This document shows positions 45,657 to 55,878 of a stretch of DNA of 64,000 bases, piece after piece (within the stretch, counting starts at the first letter, position 1; the number at the start of each line of letters is the position of its first letter). A program made the translations under genes and the position numbers. The DNA comes from Hypericum androsaemum (Eukaryota; Streptophyta; Magnoliopsida; Malpighiales; Hypericaceae): NCBI GenBank assembly GCA_963995505.1, contig OZ023184.1:7022308-7086307 (forward strand). The letters are read 5' to 3'. The notes below the pieces were generated by a model. The model was given only the letters and a program-made list of their open reading frames with translations, was not told the origin of the DNA and did not search any database.

Positions 45657-46986
45657 GGGAAAAGTTCACTAAAGTACTCTGTAATTTCACGCTTTGATAC
45701 TATAGTACCATATAATTTGTCTTTTTTTTTAAGGTGACAGAAGTTTTCCAAATTGACACTATTGGTGACAAATTTTAACCATAGTTAATTTTCTCCAACC
45801 AAACCATACACATCACTGCCACGTCATCTCCACGTTGTATTTTTTAGCTTAAGTGGCGTTGACGTGGCAAAATAAAAAAAAAACTCTAACTTTTTCCAAC
45901 TCTAATTAAAAAAAAATCCAAAACCCAAAAGAGCTTCTCTCCAAGACATGAAGCAGCAACGCTAAGAAGGAGCTAAGCACTCCACTATCCTCCCAGAAGC
46001 GATTACTTTATCAAAATTAAAATAAAAACGTAAACATTTCTCAAAATTGGTCACCCCTGAATTGCTAAACCCAAAAACTCCAGAATCCCAATTCAAATGT
46101 CAAGCAACCCAATTCACTAAACCGAGCAGGGAGGTTGGGAATTTGTGATTTATGTATGGTAAAATTTGGATGGGATTTGGGGGAGGTTGGGAATCGACAA
46201 CAAGAAGGGGAGGTCGGGGAGTAGGTTCCGCCAATTAGGAAGAGACGGCCGCGGCACAAACGAAGGAGAAGCCCTCGTGGCGGCAGGTCACCGTGGCGGC
46301 AGCCCACCGTGGACATCGCGGCCCGAGCCCGGTAGCTCCAGACCCGTCGCCTCTGGACCTCTCCGCCCTCCACCCTCACCCTCCCTCACATCGACCTCCT
46401 CACCCGTCCTCTCTGCCCCTCACCCTTCGAAACGCTAAAATAGACCCCTCCCTCGTTGAAACGCCGTCGCCGGCGCCCAGGAGACAGGAGCCGATGAGAC
46501 AGGAGGGCGAGGTAAGAGAAAGAGGTGGAGGGTGAGGGGAGCGGTGGAAATGGAGGGCGAAGGTTCGATTGACGGCGAGCGGAGGGATGGAGGTGCATGG
46601 AGAGGGTTCTTGTGGTCCGAGGGAGGGCGAGCGAAGAGATGGAGGTGGAGGTCGAGAGGAGAGAGGGAGGGCGGAGATGTCGAGGGGGGAGAGAATGGAG
46701 AGAAATGGAGGCAGGGGAAGAATCTGGAATATTTTTGGTCTAAGAGTTTTTTATTAGGGTTGGTTTTTGTATTTTTGCCACTTCATCGTCATTTAGGATC
46801 GCAAAAATGACGTGGAGATGACGTGACAGTGATGTGTATGATTTGGTTGAGGAAAATTAACTCTGGTTACAATTTATCACCAACAGTGTTAATTTGGGAA
46901 ACTTCTGTCACCTAAAAAAAAGACAAACTACAGAATACTATAGTGTCAAAGTGTGAAACTACATAGTACTTTAATAAATATTTCCC
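45657..46986. mobile_element. Long-TIR MULE 4 with GC-rich interior
   Basis: About 1330 bp. Left end GGGAAAAGTTCACTAAAGTA; right end complement GGGAAATATTTATTAAAGTA, with TIRs of about 200 bp containing TGCCACGTCATCTCCACG. No 9-bp duplication is visible (TTTAATTTT against TGGATGGAC), unlike MULEs 1-3. The interior at 46150-46740 is GC-rich, with open frames on both strands and no recognised domain. Its right end is 219 bp upstream of the first receptor-kinase ATG. Confidence 0.8.
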
Positions 46987-47205
46987 TGGATGGACCAAAT
47001 TCTGAAACAGGGGCCGGCGGCCAAAACACCAATAAACATGCTTCTTTTCTCCCGCAAAAAAATAAAATATTACCCACTTAACCCGGTATTTGTCTCCCAG
47101 AGCTCATCTTGCCATTAAAATAAGAACGAAACAGCACTTCTCCAATACGGATAATAACGACGACAGCAAACGCAGACCCAAATTCTGCAGCAGCAAAGTA
47201 TCAGA

Positions 47206-49635
47206 ATGAGGTTCCAAGCCACAAACATCCAAGCTTTACTCTTCTTCTTCTTCTTCCTCCTCCTCCCCCTACTCCTCTCCTCCTCTGCTACTTCCAAGAC
47301 CCAAAATTTCCTCACCAGAGGCTCCTCATTGTCTGTGGAGGATGACACGAAGGTCCTTCTCTCACCAGACCGAACATTCACTTGTGGGTTCTATGGTTCA
47401 GGAGAAAATGCCTACTGGTTCTCCATTTGGTTCACTAACTCCAAGGACAAGACCGTTGTTTGGATGGCCAACAGGGACAAACCTGTTAATGGAAAAGGGT
47501 CAACTCTCTCTCTATGGAAAAATGGTGCTTTGGTCTTGGCTGATGTTGATGGCTCCATGGTTTGGATGTCCAACACTTCCTCCACCGAGGTTTCGAAAGC
47601 CGAGCTTTTGGACACTGGGAATCTTGTCTTGAGGGCCCCAGGTGGTAAGATTCTATGGCAGAGCTTTGATTCTCCTACTGATACGATTCTTCCTCGCCAG
47701 TTGTTTACAAAGAGCACAAGTTTGGTTTCTGGGTTAGGAAGAGGGAACTTTGGTTCTGGGTATTTTAACTTTCTGTTTGATACTAATAATGTACTGACCT
47801 TGTTGTACAGTGGGTCTGAGATTTCTAGTATTTACTGGCCTAATCCTGATTATCAAATATACCAGAATGGTAGGAATAACTATAACAGCAGTAGAATTGC
47901 TGTTTTGGATGATTTGGGTAGGTTTGAATCCAGTGACAGGTTGCAGTTTAGTGCTACTGATGCGGGTTCTCGGATCAAGAGGAGGCTGACTCTTGATTAT
48001 GATGGGAACCTGAGGCTGTATAGCTTGGATAATGAAACAGGGTTGTGGATTGTGAGCTGGGAGGCTATGAGGCAGCTCTGCAGTGTTCATGGGATTTGTG
48101 GGAGGAATGGGATCTGTGTGTATACTCCAGAGCCCAAGTGCTCTTGCCCTCCGGGTTACGAGGCTTCGGATTTGGAGGACTGGAGTAAAGGGTGCAAGCC
48201 TAAGTTCGAGCTGACATGCTCGTCTGCCTTCAAGTTTGTCGAGGTCAAGCATGTTGACTTTTACGGGTTTGACCTCAATTACACCATACCTTTTTCGATG
48301 AAGGACTGCATGAAGCTCTGCTCGGATGATTGCCGGTGCCAAGCGTTTAGCTATAGGTTGATCGGAACAGGGGCTTGCTACACCAAGAGTGCACTTTTTA
48401 ATGGTTACCAGTCCACAAATTTCCCTGGAAATATATTTCTGAAGTTACCAGTGAGTATGGAAACTTCTGAATATGTTACTCTTGCTGGTTCTGATTCCTC
48501 CTGCAGTACTAATGGGTCCAGACTAATCACGGAATCTTCTACCTATGATTCCTCAAAGAAGAAGGTGAAATGGGCTTACTTCTACTGGTTTGCTGGCTCC
48601 ATCGGTGTCATCGAAGTTCTGTTCGGAGTAACAATTTGGTGGTTGCTTTATGGAAGGCGCGGCATGCCAGATTCAGTAGAGCATGGATACCGTGCGATCT
48701 TGAGTCAGTTTAAGCAGTTCGGCTATTCGGAACTCAAGAAGGCGACCAACAAGTTCAAGAAAGAGCTAGGCAGGGGAGCTTCTGGGATCGTCTATAAGGG
48801 CACATTGCCAGACGAGAGGGAGGTGGCCGTGAAGAAACTAGGAGAGGTGTATCAAGAGGAAGATTTGTTTTGGGCTGAAGTGAACACAATTGGCAAAATC
48901 TATCACATGAACTTGGTTCGGATGTGGGGATTCTGTTCAGAAGGAAAACACAGGCTTCTGGTTTACGAGTATCTGGATAATACTTCTTTGGACAAGCATA
49001 TTTTCTCGGCCACCGCTTTTCTTGGATGGAAAGAAAGGTTCAAAGTTGTAGTAGGAATAGCCAAAGGCTTGGCGTATCTCCATCACGAGTGCCTCGAGTG
49101 GGTCATACATTGTGACGTGAAGCCTGAGAATATACTTCTGGACAGTGACTTCGAAGCCAAGATTGCGGATTTCGGACTGGCCAAGTTAACCCAGAGAGGT
49201 AGCAACACTTCGGAATTCACCAAGATTCGTGGTACGAAAGGTTACATGGCTCCTGAGTGGGCTCTGAATCTTCCCATCACTGCCAAAGTTGATGTGTATA
49301 GTTTCGGTGTGGTGGTTCTCGAGTTGGTGAAAGGGTATCGGCTGTCGAACTTGGTTATAGGCGATGAAGGCGAAGAGGAGTCGGAGTCGGAGTTGACAAG
49401 GTTTGTCAGGACAGTGAAAGGGAAGATCCAGAATGGCGACGACTATTGGGTAGAGGAACCGGTGGATCCGAGATTGCAGGGCCAATTCGACAGGAACCAG
49501 GCTGCCAAAGTCATCGAGCTTGGTATAGCTTGTGTACAGGAAGATAGAAGCAGGAGACCTCCTATGGATTCAGTAGTCCAAGCACTCCTAGAATGCCGGG
49601 AGGATTCTGAGACGAATTATGCGGACAATGTGTAG
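47206..49635 (+). CDS. G-type lectin S-receptor-like kinase, copy 1 (ZmPK1-like)
   Basis: Intronless 809-residue plasma-membrane receptor kinase. Order: signal peptide (1 to about 29, MRFQATNIQALLFFFFFLLL); bulb-type mannose-binding lectin domain (about 45-165); S-locus glycoprotein region; EGF-like cysteine cluster (CSVHGICGRNGIC..., about 290-325); PAN/apple domain (about 335-415); transmembrane helix (about 455-480); kinase (about 517-795). Kinase motifs are GRGASGIVYKG, VAVKKL, HCDVKPENILL and DFGLAKL. HCD replaces HRD (C636), making it a non-RD kinase, a class often tied to immune or surface signalling. The ligand is unknown. It is one of three paralogues in this window and lies just downstream of MULE 4. 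Antisense frames inside it are shadows. Confidence 0.95.
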   Translation: MRFQATNIQALLFFFFFLLLPLLLSSSATSKTQNFLTRGSSLSVEDDTKVLLSPDRTFTCGFYGSGENAYWFSIWFTNSKDKTVVWMANRDKPVNGKGSTLSLWKNGALVLADVDGSMVWMSNTSSTEVSKAELLDTGNLVLRAPGGKILWQSFDSPTDTILPRQLFTKSTSLVSGLGRGNFGSGYFNFLFDTNNVLTLLYSGSEISSIYWPNPDYQIYQNGRNNYNSSRIAVLDDLGRFESSDRLQFSATDAGSRIKRRLTLDYDGNLRLYSLDNETGLWIVSWEAMRQLCSVHGICGRNGICVYTPEPKCSCPPGYEASDLEDWSKGCKPKFELTCSSAFKFVEVKHVDFYGFDLNYTIPFSMKDCMKLCSDDCRCQAFSYRLIGTGACYTKSALFNGYQSTNFPGNIFLKLPVSMETSEYVTLAGSDSSCSTNGSRLITESSTYDSSKKKVKWAYFYWFAGSIGVIEVLFGVTIWWLLYGRRGMPDSVEHGYRAILSQFKQFGYSELKKATNKFKKELGRGASGIVYKGTLPDEREVAVKKLGEVYQEEDLFWAEVNTIGKIYHMNLVRMWGFCSEGKHRLLVYEYLDNTSLDKHIFSATAFLGWKERFKVVVGIAKGLAYLHHECLEWVIHCDVKPENILLDSDFEAKIADFGLAKLTQRGSNTSEFTKIRGTKGYMAPEWALNLPITAKVDVYSFGVVVLELVKGYRLSNLVIGDEGEEESESELTRFVRTVKGKIQNGDDYWVEEPVDPRLQGQFDRNQAAKVIELGIACVQEDRSRRPPMDSVVQALLECREDSETNYADNV

Positions 49636-50391
49636 TTGCATTCTCATTGTATTTGTTTTTTTTTTCTAATGCAACTAGTTCTCCGGACACTTGCTGCGGT
49701 CGAGTAATCCATATTGTCGTCTGACTTGTGAAATACTCAGTTATACCGAAAAGAAGAGGTTAGGACCAACAATCAAGAGCAAGTCTTCCAATTGTTGGTC
49801 TTACATATATCCATTTGCATTATTGGGTAATTGATTAACAATATTATCAAGTTAATGCTAAAAGAGCATGCATTGAATCAAATAAATTGTCATGATGCAA
49901 TGATCAAAGGAATATCTTACTTTTCAAAGGTAATGTAGTCGGGAGAATTTTTCTAAGGATAATATGTAGAATTGCAGCATATTATAGGATCTCTAGATAA
50001 TTAATGAATAGATGATAGATTTTTTCGTTTATACAACTTGTAATTCAAACACTTTATTTAAGACGGTTGTATATTCAATAATTTGATTTGAGTTTAATCT
50101 CTATAAGACAATGTAGTCATCTTTAAGTGTTTGTTGGTATGAATATACAATAGATAAGAACTACAAATGGCCAGGTAGGACGGGTAGGGTTCGGACAGCT
50201 GTTCCTAGACCTAATTAATTTTAATTAGAACAAGTTTAATTTAATTACTCAATTTTATACTACAAAATACGAAAATAATTTTTTTGTTATACTAAAAAGT
50301 ACTAAAATAGACTTTTTCCTAAAATAAATTGGTTTCGTTTTAATCAACTCAGGCCCAAACCCTCCCAATATGAGCAATAGGGTCCCCCGAA
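49636..50391. other. Spacer between receptor kinase copy 1 and a MULE derivative
   Basis: About 750 AT-rich bases, the first part a likely 3' UTR; no gene. Confidence 0.6.
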
Positions 50392-50687
50392 GGCAGATTT
50401 GGTGGGGACTGCACTAGTCCCCACCTATAGGGACTAAAACAAATCAATATCACTTCACATGCAAATCAATTTCATGCAAATCAATATCATGCTACATACA
50501 AACCAAAATTTTATTTACTCTTCACATGCAAATCAATATCATGCCACATACAAATCAATATTACTTCACGTGCAAACTATTATCACTTGATAAATTATTA
50601 ATCATTAGATTTAAAAACAATCAAATCTGACGATTCAAAATTTAGTCCCCACCTGGAGACAAATTTTATTTACTCTCCACTCAATCC
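50392..50687. mobile_element. Short derivative of the FAR1-type MULE family
   Basis: About 296 bp. The left end GGCAGATTTGGTGGGGACT ... TAGTCCCCACCTATAGGGAC closely matches the reverse complement of 4945-4988. The right end has GTCCCCACCTGGAGACAAAT then CTCCACTCAATCC, like the MITE at 24151-24328. The interior repeats AAATCAATATCATGC units, akin to the AAACCAATATCA arrays. No unambiguous target duplication. It ends about 230 bp upstream of the RETICULATA-related ATG. Confidence 0.65.
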
Positions 50688-50920
50688 GGTCTCTGCCGCC
50701 AACGACACACGCGGGAGGTGTGTCCCACGGCAGGCAGTGTGTTTTTTGAAGAAAACAAAGCCAGAGTCAGAGTCGGGTTCTGTGCATAGGAGTTTGGTAA
50801 TTTTGTCTCTTGCTGATCCCAGATTTATTAGCGTTGCCACGTCAGTACCAGAAACACCTGATATAAATATGTATGTGGTCGGCGAAAGTAGCCTCGCCAT
50901 CCAAAAAAAGAAAAAAGAAA

Positions 50921-53003
50921 ATGGAAGCTTCGACTTCGAGCTCGAGCAATCTCTCCCTAAATGGCGTACGCCTATCCCCGCCCCGGATCTTGGGGAGGCC
51001 GCCATCGCAACGCGTGAGCTACACGTACCCACGCTTATCCCTCCGAGCCGTGGTGTCTGTAAGAGCGTCGCCCCTGAGCAGCACGCCCTCGTCCGCCCCG
51101 ACACCAGAGAACCCGGGCGAGCCGGTGACTGACGCCTCTGCTCCCGGAGGGGACGGGTTCAACGGAAACGGAGGGAACGGGAAGCTCCGGTATGGCGGCG
51201 GAGGAGAGGAGGAAGCGAGGGAGGATTCCGAGTCGCTTGCGAGGTTCGTGGAGCTGATGAACAAGAAGAAGAAGAGGGAGTCGGAGGAGTCCGGTGGGCG
51301 ATTGGGTTTGTCAATGGACACGTACCGGATGCTCCGGGAACGAACGATGCCGGACCCATCATTCCTTTTCAAGTTTATTACAGAGGTTTGCCTGTCCTTT
51401 CTCTTTGTTTTTCTCCTTACTAGCCCGACCCGACTAATCCAGTTCCGAGCATTTCATGTCAGTTGGTGGTTGGCAAATGTTGGGTTAGTGTTGTTTTGGG
51501 ATTGATGTGTCTGGCTTGTGACCGGTGCAGATAGTGATTGGTTCATGCTGTGCAAAAATGGGGGAGTTGCAGAGGAGGGGGAAGGGCTTTTTGGCTGAGT
51601 TTCAGCAATACGCTGCTGATCTTTTGGTCGGCATGGTTTCCAATGTCTCCTTGCTCCATATGATGGCGCCATACGTCCGTTCCAGTCATCCGTTCGCTTC
51701 TAGAGGAAATCTAGGTGGTCTGCAACATGCTTTTGGAACTCTTTCGAGCAGGTAACTAACTAGTTCATCTTCCCTGAGATCGAAGATGATTTTTGAATGC
51801 CGTGTCTGTATGGAATTGACTTGGTGTGTGTTTGTTTGGATAAATGATGTTTCCATGCTAGGTTACTCCCTTAATTATTCTATCCAGAAAAGGTCTTGCT
51901 TAGCTTTTGGCTATGCAATAATTGTTGGAGAATCCCGCACAAGATTTTGGGTTGGATATGGAATTTCTAACAATATTTTCTTGCATCTTGTGCTCGTGGT
52001 CAGCGCGTTCGGAGCAGCATTGCATCAGAGAATTTCTGATTACTTATTTAAGGTATGTGTTCTCTTATGCTATATCTAGCAGATTTCGCTGCAGATTCGG
52101 TTCTGATCTCGTACACCAATTGATTTCAGGCTGTAATGGATGGCGCGTCCAGAGCAGCATGGTCTGCTTGCAAGTTTTCAGTGAAGCAGATTGTCGGTTC
52201 TCGCTTCTACAAGGCAAGTGTTCTGTTATGCAAAACATAGCAAATTTCATCGCGGATTCACTGCTGATCCCCTGCACCAATTCATTTCAGGGCGCAATGT
52301 ATGGATTTGCATGTGGTATTATTTGCCATGGCACTGCAAATCTCATCACGGCCGCCATGCTGCCACCTAACTTGATGAGTGCAGCTCTTTTGGGTATGTT
52401 GTTTTGACTCTCTCTTCTAGTCTGTACTGGATTTCGACCGCCACGGTGCAACCTAATCCATTCTCACTTGACAAAATGTAATGAAAAAATCATTGGTTTC
52501 ATCTGAGGCGACCACACACAATGATTGAGAATCCAGTGCCTACTTCTTCATTTATTGCAGCAAAAGCTCCGGCCCATAACTTGATGCTACTTTTGTAACC
52601 AAACTGCCCATGCTTGGCTTTTTATATGCTGATTCCCGTCTTCATCTTCGAATTCTCAAACTCTCTTTTGTCAACTGAATCCTGCCTTTCTTCTCTTCGT
52701 ACCAATTAATAATGCATTTGCCTTGTAGGTGGTGTTCTGTTTGTCGCCGTCAATCAAATCATGGAGAGTCAGAAAGAAGCTTCTCCAATGGCTGAGAAGG
52801 TTCCACCTGCTGCAATTGACGAGAGGATTCTGAAGGCCAGGAGGTTTCCGCCTGTTTCATTGACGTTGACGGCTGGTTTACAATTCGCAAACCATGCGTA
52901 CGATGCAGTACAATATGGTCGTTCGGGCCTACGTGGAGTGCGGTGCAGCAACACTCAGTCTTGTCTGAGTATAGGTTTGTCCCTGACCACCCTCGTAGAT
53001 TAG
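50921..53003 (+). CDS. RETICULATA-related protein (DUF3411 family), plastid
   Basis: Plastid-envelope membrane protein of the RETICULATA family, whose loss in Arabidopsis alters mesophyll and amino-acid homeostasis; molecular activity is unknown. Six exons, 50921-51385, 51531-51751, 52004-52052, 52130-52213, 52291-52393 and 52729-53003, encode 398 residues. The N-terminus is Ser/Arg-rich like a transit peptide, followed by an acidic/Gly linker. Family blocks: DPSFLFKFITEIVIGSCCAK, AEFQQYAADLLVGMVSN, CKFSVKQIVGSRFYKGAMYG and LTAGLQFANHAYDAVQYGR. The start at 50921 is chosen over an upstream in-frame ATG (50873) because of the transit-like MEASTSSSSN. Intron 4 begins GCAAGT, a GC-AG intron. Introns 3 and 4 are both 77 nt and similar. 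The ending after GLRGV is longer than in relatives. Confidence 0.87.
52053..52290 (+). repeat. Twin 77-nt introns flanking exon 4 of the RETICULATA-related gene
   Basis: Intron 3 (52053-52129) and intron 4 (52214-52290) are the same length and agree at 58 of 77 aligned positions without gaps. The 161-bp offset extends weakly into the exon edges. This is a tandem segmental duplication that carried an intron. Intron 3 has a GT donor and intron 4 a GC donor. Confidence 0.85.
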
Positions 53004-53493
53004 GATTATGAAGATATTAGTGTTTTCAGTGCTGTTAGACAGCTATTTGTTGTTGTTGTCCTATTCTTTGTAATAAGTGGATGTAGGATGATTCTACCGT
53101 CCCAAGAGAAAGAACATACAACTTTACTTGGTTGCACAAGGGGGACGACGACCTTGGTGTGAAATTTCACACCCTCTCGCAGTTTATGTATTGTTTCTTT
53201 TCGTTTCCGCTTGTCTTCTGATCATAGTGTTAGTGACGGAAACATCTACTTTTTAAGGACAAGGACATGGTCTAGAATAGGAATGGCGATGGCCATTTTC
53301 TGCAGGCATTTTCTGAATAGGGATGGCCATAGTTTAAATCTATTTTTTCAACAGTTAGTTACAGGAGACCACCTCCCAAACATTTTGTTGCAGGCATTTT
53401 CTGCAGACAAACTCCACAATCTATGACTTCTTTGTAACTTAACAGCAAATTTTGCAGATGTAGCAATGCAAATACAGTAAGGATGTTATGCAG
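53004..53493. other. Convergent spacer between RETICULATA-related gene and receptor kinase copy 2
   Basis: About 490 bases holding the 3' UTRs of two convergent genes; no further feature. Confidence 0.6.
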
Positions 53494-55878
53494 TTAGTTG
53501 TTGTCTGCAGAAATTGTTTCAGAACCTGATTCATCCCGGCATTCCAGAAGAGCTTGGACTACTGAATCCATTGGAGGTCTTCTGCTTCTATCTTCCTCCA
53601 CACAAGCTATACCAAGCTCAATGACTTTGGCAGCCTGGTTTCTGCTGAATTGGCCCTTCAATCTTGGATCCACTGATTCCTCGACCCACTTGTTGTCGCC
53701 ATTCCGGATCCGCCCTCTCACTGTTCTGACGAACCTCGTCAACTCCGACTCCTCTTCACCTTCATCGCCTATAACCAAGTTCGACAGCCGATATCCTTTT
53801 ACCAACTCGAGAACCACCACGCCAAAACTATACACATCAACTTTGGCAGTGATGGGAAGATTCAGAGCCCACTCAGGAGCCATGTAACCCTTTGTTCCAC
53901 GAATCTTGGTGAATTTAGATATATCGTTACCTCTCTGGGTTAACTTGGCCAGTCCAAAATCCGCAATCTTGGCTTCAAAATCACCATCAAGAAGAATATT
54001 CTCAGGCTTCACGTCACAATGTATGACCCACTCGAGGCACTCGTGATGGAGATACGCCAACCCTTTGGCCGTTCCTACTGCAACTTTGAACCTCTCTTCC
54101 CACCCAAGAAACTCAGTAGTCGAGAAAATATGCTTGTCCAAAGAAGTATTTTCCAGATACTCATAAACCAGAAGCCTGTGCTTGCCCTCTGAACAGAATC
54201 CCCACATTCGAACCAAGTTCATGTGATAGATTTTACCAATTGTGCTCACTTCAGCCCAAAACATATTGTCCTCTTGAAACACATCTCCTAGTTTCTTCAC
54301 GGCCACCTCCCTCTCGTCCGGTAATACGCCCTTATAGACGATCCCAGAAGCTCCCCTGCCTAGCTCCTCCTTGAACTTGTCGGTTGCCTTCTTGAGTTCC
54401 GCGTAGCTGAACTGCCTAAACTGACTAGAGATGACACGGTATCCGTTCTCTACTGAGTCTGGCATGCTGAGCTTTCCATAAAGAAACCACCAACCTGTTA
54501 CTACAAAAAGAACTTCAATGATACCGATAGTGCCAGCAAACGAGTAGAGGTAAGCCCATTTCGCCTTCTTCTTTGAAGATTTATGAGTAGAACTTGATTC
54601 CACGATAACTTTGGAGCCATTAGTCTTTAGTCTCAATGGCAACTTCACATAAAAATTTCCAGAGTAATCTATGGACTGGTAACCATTAAAAAGGGCACTC
54701 TTAGTGTAACAAGCCCCCTCACCGGTCAAGCTATAGCTAAACGCTTGGCACCGGCAATCATCCGAGCAGAGCTTCATGCAGTCCTTCATCGAAACATGAA
54801 TTGTATAATTGAGATCAAACCCGTAAAAATCAACATGCTTGACCTCGACAAACTTGTGGGGGGACGAGCATGTCTGCTCGAACTTAGGCTTGCACCCTTT
54901 ACTCCAGTCCTCCGAATCCGAAGCCTCGTAACCCGGAGGGCAGGAGCACTTGGGCTCTGGAGTATACACACAGATCCCATTCCTCCCACAAATCCCATGA
55001 ACACTGCAGAGCTGCCTCATAGCCTCCCAGGTCACATTCCACAACCCTGTCTCATTATCTAAGCTATACAGCCTCAGGTTCCCATCATAATCAAGAGTCA
55101 GCCTCCTCTTGATCCGAGAACCCGCATCAGTAGCACTAAACTGCAACCTGTCACTGGATTCAAACCTACCCAAATCATCCAAAACAGCAATTCTACTGCT
55201 GTTATAGTTATTCCTACCATTCTGGTATATTTGATAATCAGGATTAGGCCAGTAAATACTAGAAATCTCAGGCCCGCTGTACAACAAAGTCAGTACATTG
55301 TTAGTATCAAACAGAAAGTTAAAATACCCAGAACCAAAGTTCCCTCTTCCTAACCCAGAAATCAAACTTGTGCTCTTTGTAAACAACTGGTAAGGAAGAA
55401 GGGTGTCAGTAGGAGAATCAAAGCTCTGCCACAGGATCATACCACCAGGATCACTTAAGACAAGGTTACCATTGTCCAAAAGCTCAGCTTTGGAAACCTC
55501 GGTTGAGGAGGTGTTGGACTTCCAAACAGTGGAGCCATCAATATCGGTCAAGACCAAAGAACCATCGTTCTTCAAGAAAAGAGTTGACCCTTTCCCGTTG
55601 ACTGGCTTGTCCCTGTTGGCCATCCAAACAACGGTCTTGTCCTTGGAGTTGGTGAACCAAATCGAAAACCAGTAGGCATTTTCTCCTAAGCCGTAGAACC
55701 CACAAGTGAATGAGTTGTCCGTTGAAAAAAGCAACTTGGTTTTATCCTCCACCGATAAGGACGAGCCTCTGGTGAGGAAATTCCGGGTCTTTGAAGTGGC
55801 AGCGGAGGAGATGAGTAGAGAGAGGAGGAGGAAGAAGAAGAAGAGGAAGGCTTGATGTGTTTCTGCTTGGAACCTCAT
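53494..55878 (-). CDS. G-type lectin S-receptor-like kinase, copy 2
   Basis: Intronless, 794 residues from MRFQAETHQAFLFFFFLLLS. An in-frame ATG 45 bases upstream (55923) would add 15 polar residues before the signal peptide, so the downstream ATG aligned with the paralogues is preferred. Same architecture as copy 1: signal peptide, bulb lectin, S-locus region, EGF-like cysteines, PAN, transmembrane helix and non-RD kinase (HCDVKPENILL, DFGLAKL, APEWALNLP). The stalk between PAN and the membrane is about 15 residues shorter than in copies 1 and 3, lacking the SDSSCS-type segment. The extracellular middle is nearly identical to copy 1, while the kinase is closer to copy 3. Confidence 0.95.
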   Translation of the reverse strand: MRFQAETHQAFLFFFFLLLSLLISSAATSKTRNFLTRGSSLSVEDKTKLLFSTDNSFTCGFYGLGENAYWFSIWFTNSKDKTVVWMANRDKPVNGKGSTLFLKNDGSLVLTDIDGSTVWKSNTSSTEVSKAELLDNGNLVLSDPGGMILWQSFDSPTDTLLPYQLFTKSTSLISGLGRGNFGSGYFNFLFDTNNVLTLLYSGPEISSIYWPNPDYQIYQNGRNNYNSSRIAVLDDLGRFESSDRLQFSATDAGSRIKRRLTLDYDGNLRLYSLDNETGLWNVTWEAMRQLCSVHGICGRNGICVYTPEPKCSCPPGYEASDSEDWSKGCKPKFEQTCSSPHKFVEVKHVDFYGFDLNYTIHVSMKDCMKLCSDDCRCQAFSYSLTGEGACYTKSALFNGYQSIDYSGNFYVKLPLRLKTNGSKVIVESSSTHKSSKKKAKWAYLYSFAGTIGIIEVLFVVTGWWFLYGKLSMPDSVENGYRVISSQFRQFSYAELKKATDKFKEELGRGASGIVYKGVLPDEREVAVKKLGDVFQEDNMFWAEVSTIGKIYHMNLVRMWGFCSEGKHRLLVYEYLENTSLDKHIFSTTEFLGWEERFKVAVGTAKGLAYLHHECLEWVIHCDVKPENILLDGDFEAKIADFGLAKLTQRGNDISKFTKIRGTKGYMAPEWALNLPITAKVDVYSFGVVVLELVKGYRLSNLVIGDEGEEESELTRFVRTVRGRIRNGDNKWVEESVDPRLKGQFSRNQAAKVIELGIACVEEDRSRRPPMDSVVQALLECRDESGSETISADNN

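Noticed and set aside
46065..46810. Open frames in the MULE 4 interior
   Set aside because: Proline/arginine-rich, mutually overlapping on both strands, no recognisable family or splice structure.
47734..48342. 202-codon antisense frame in receptor kinase copy 1, with counterparts in copies 2 and 3
   Set aside because: It shadows the conserved sense coding sequence; no independent start context or domain.
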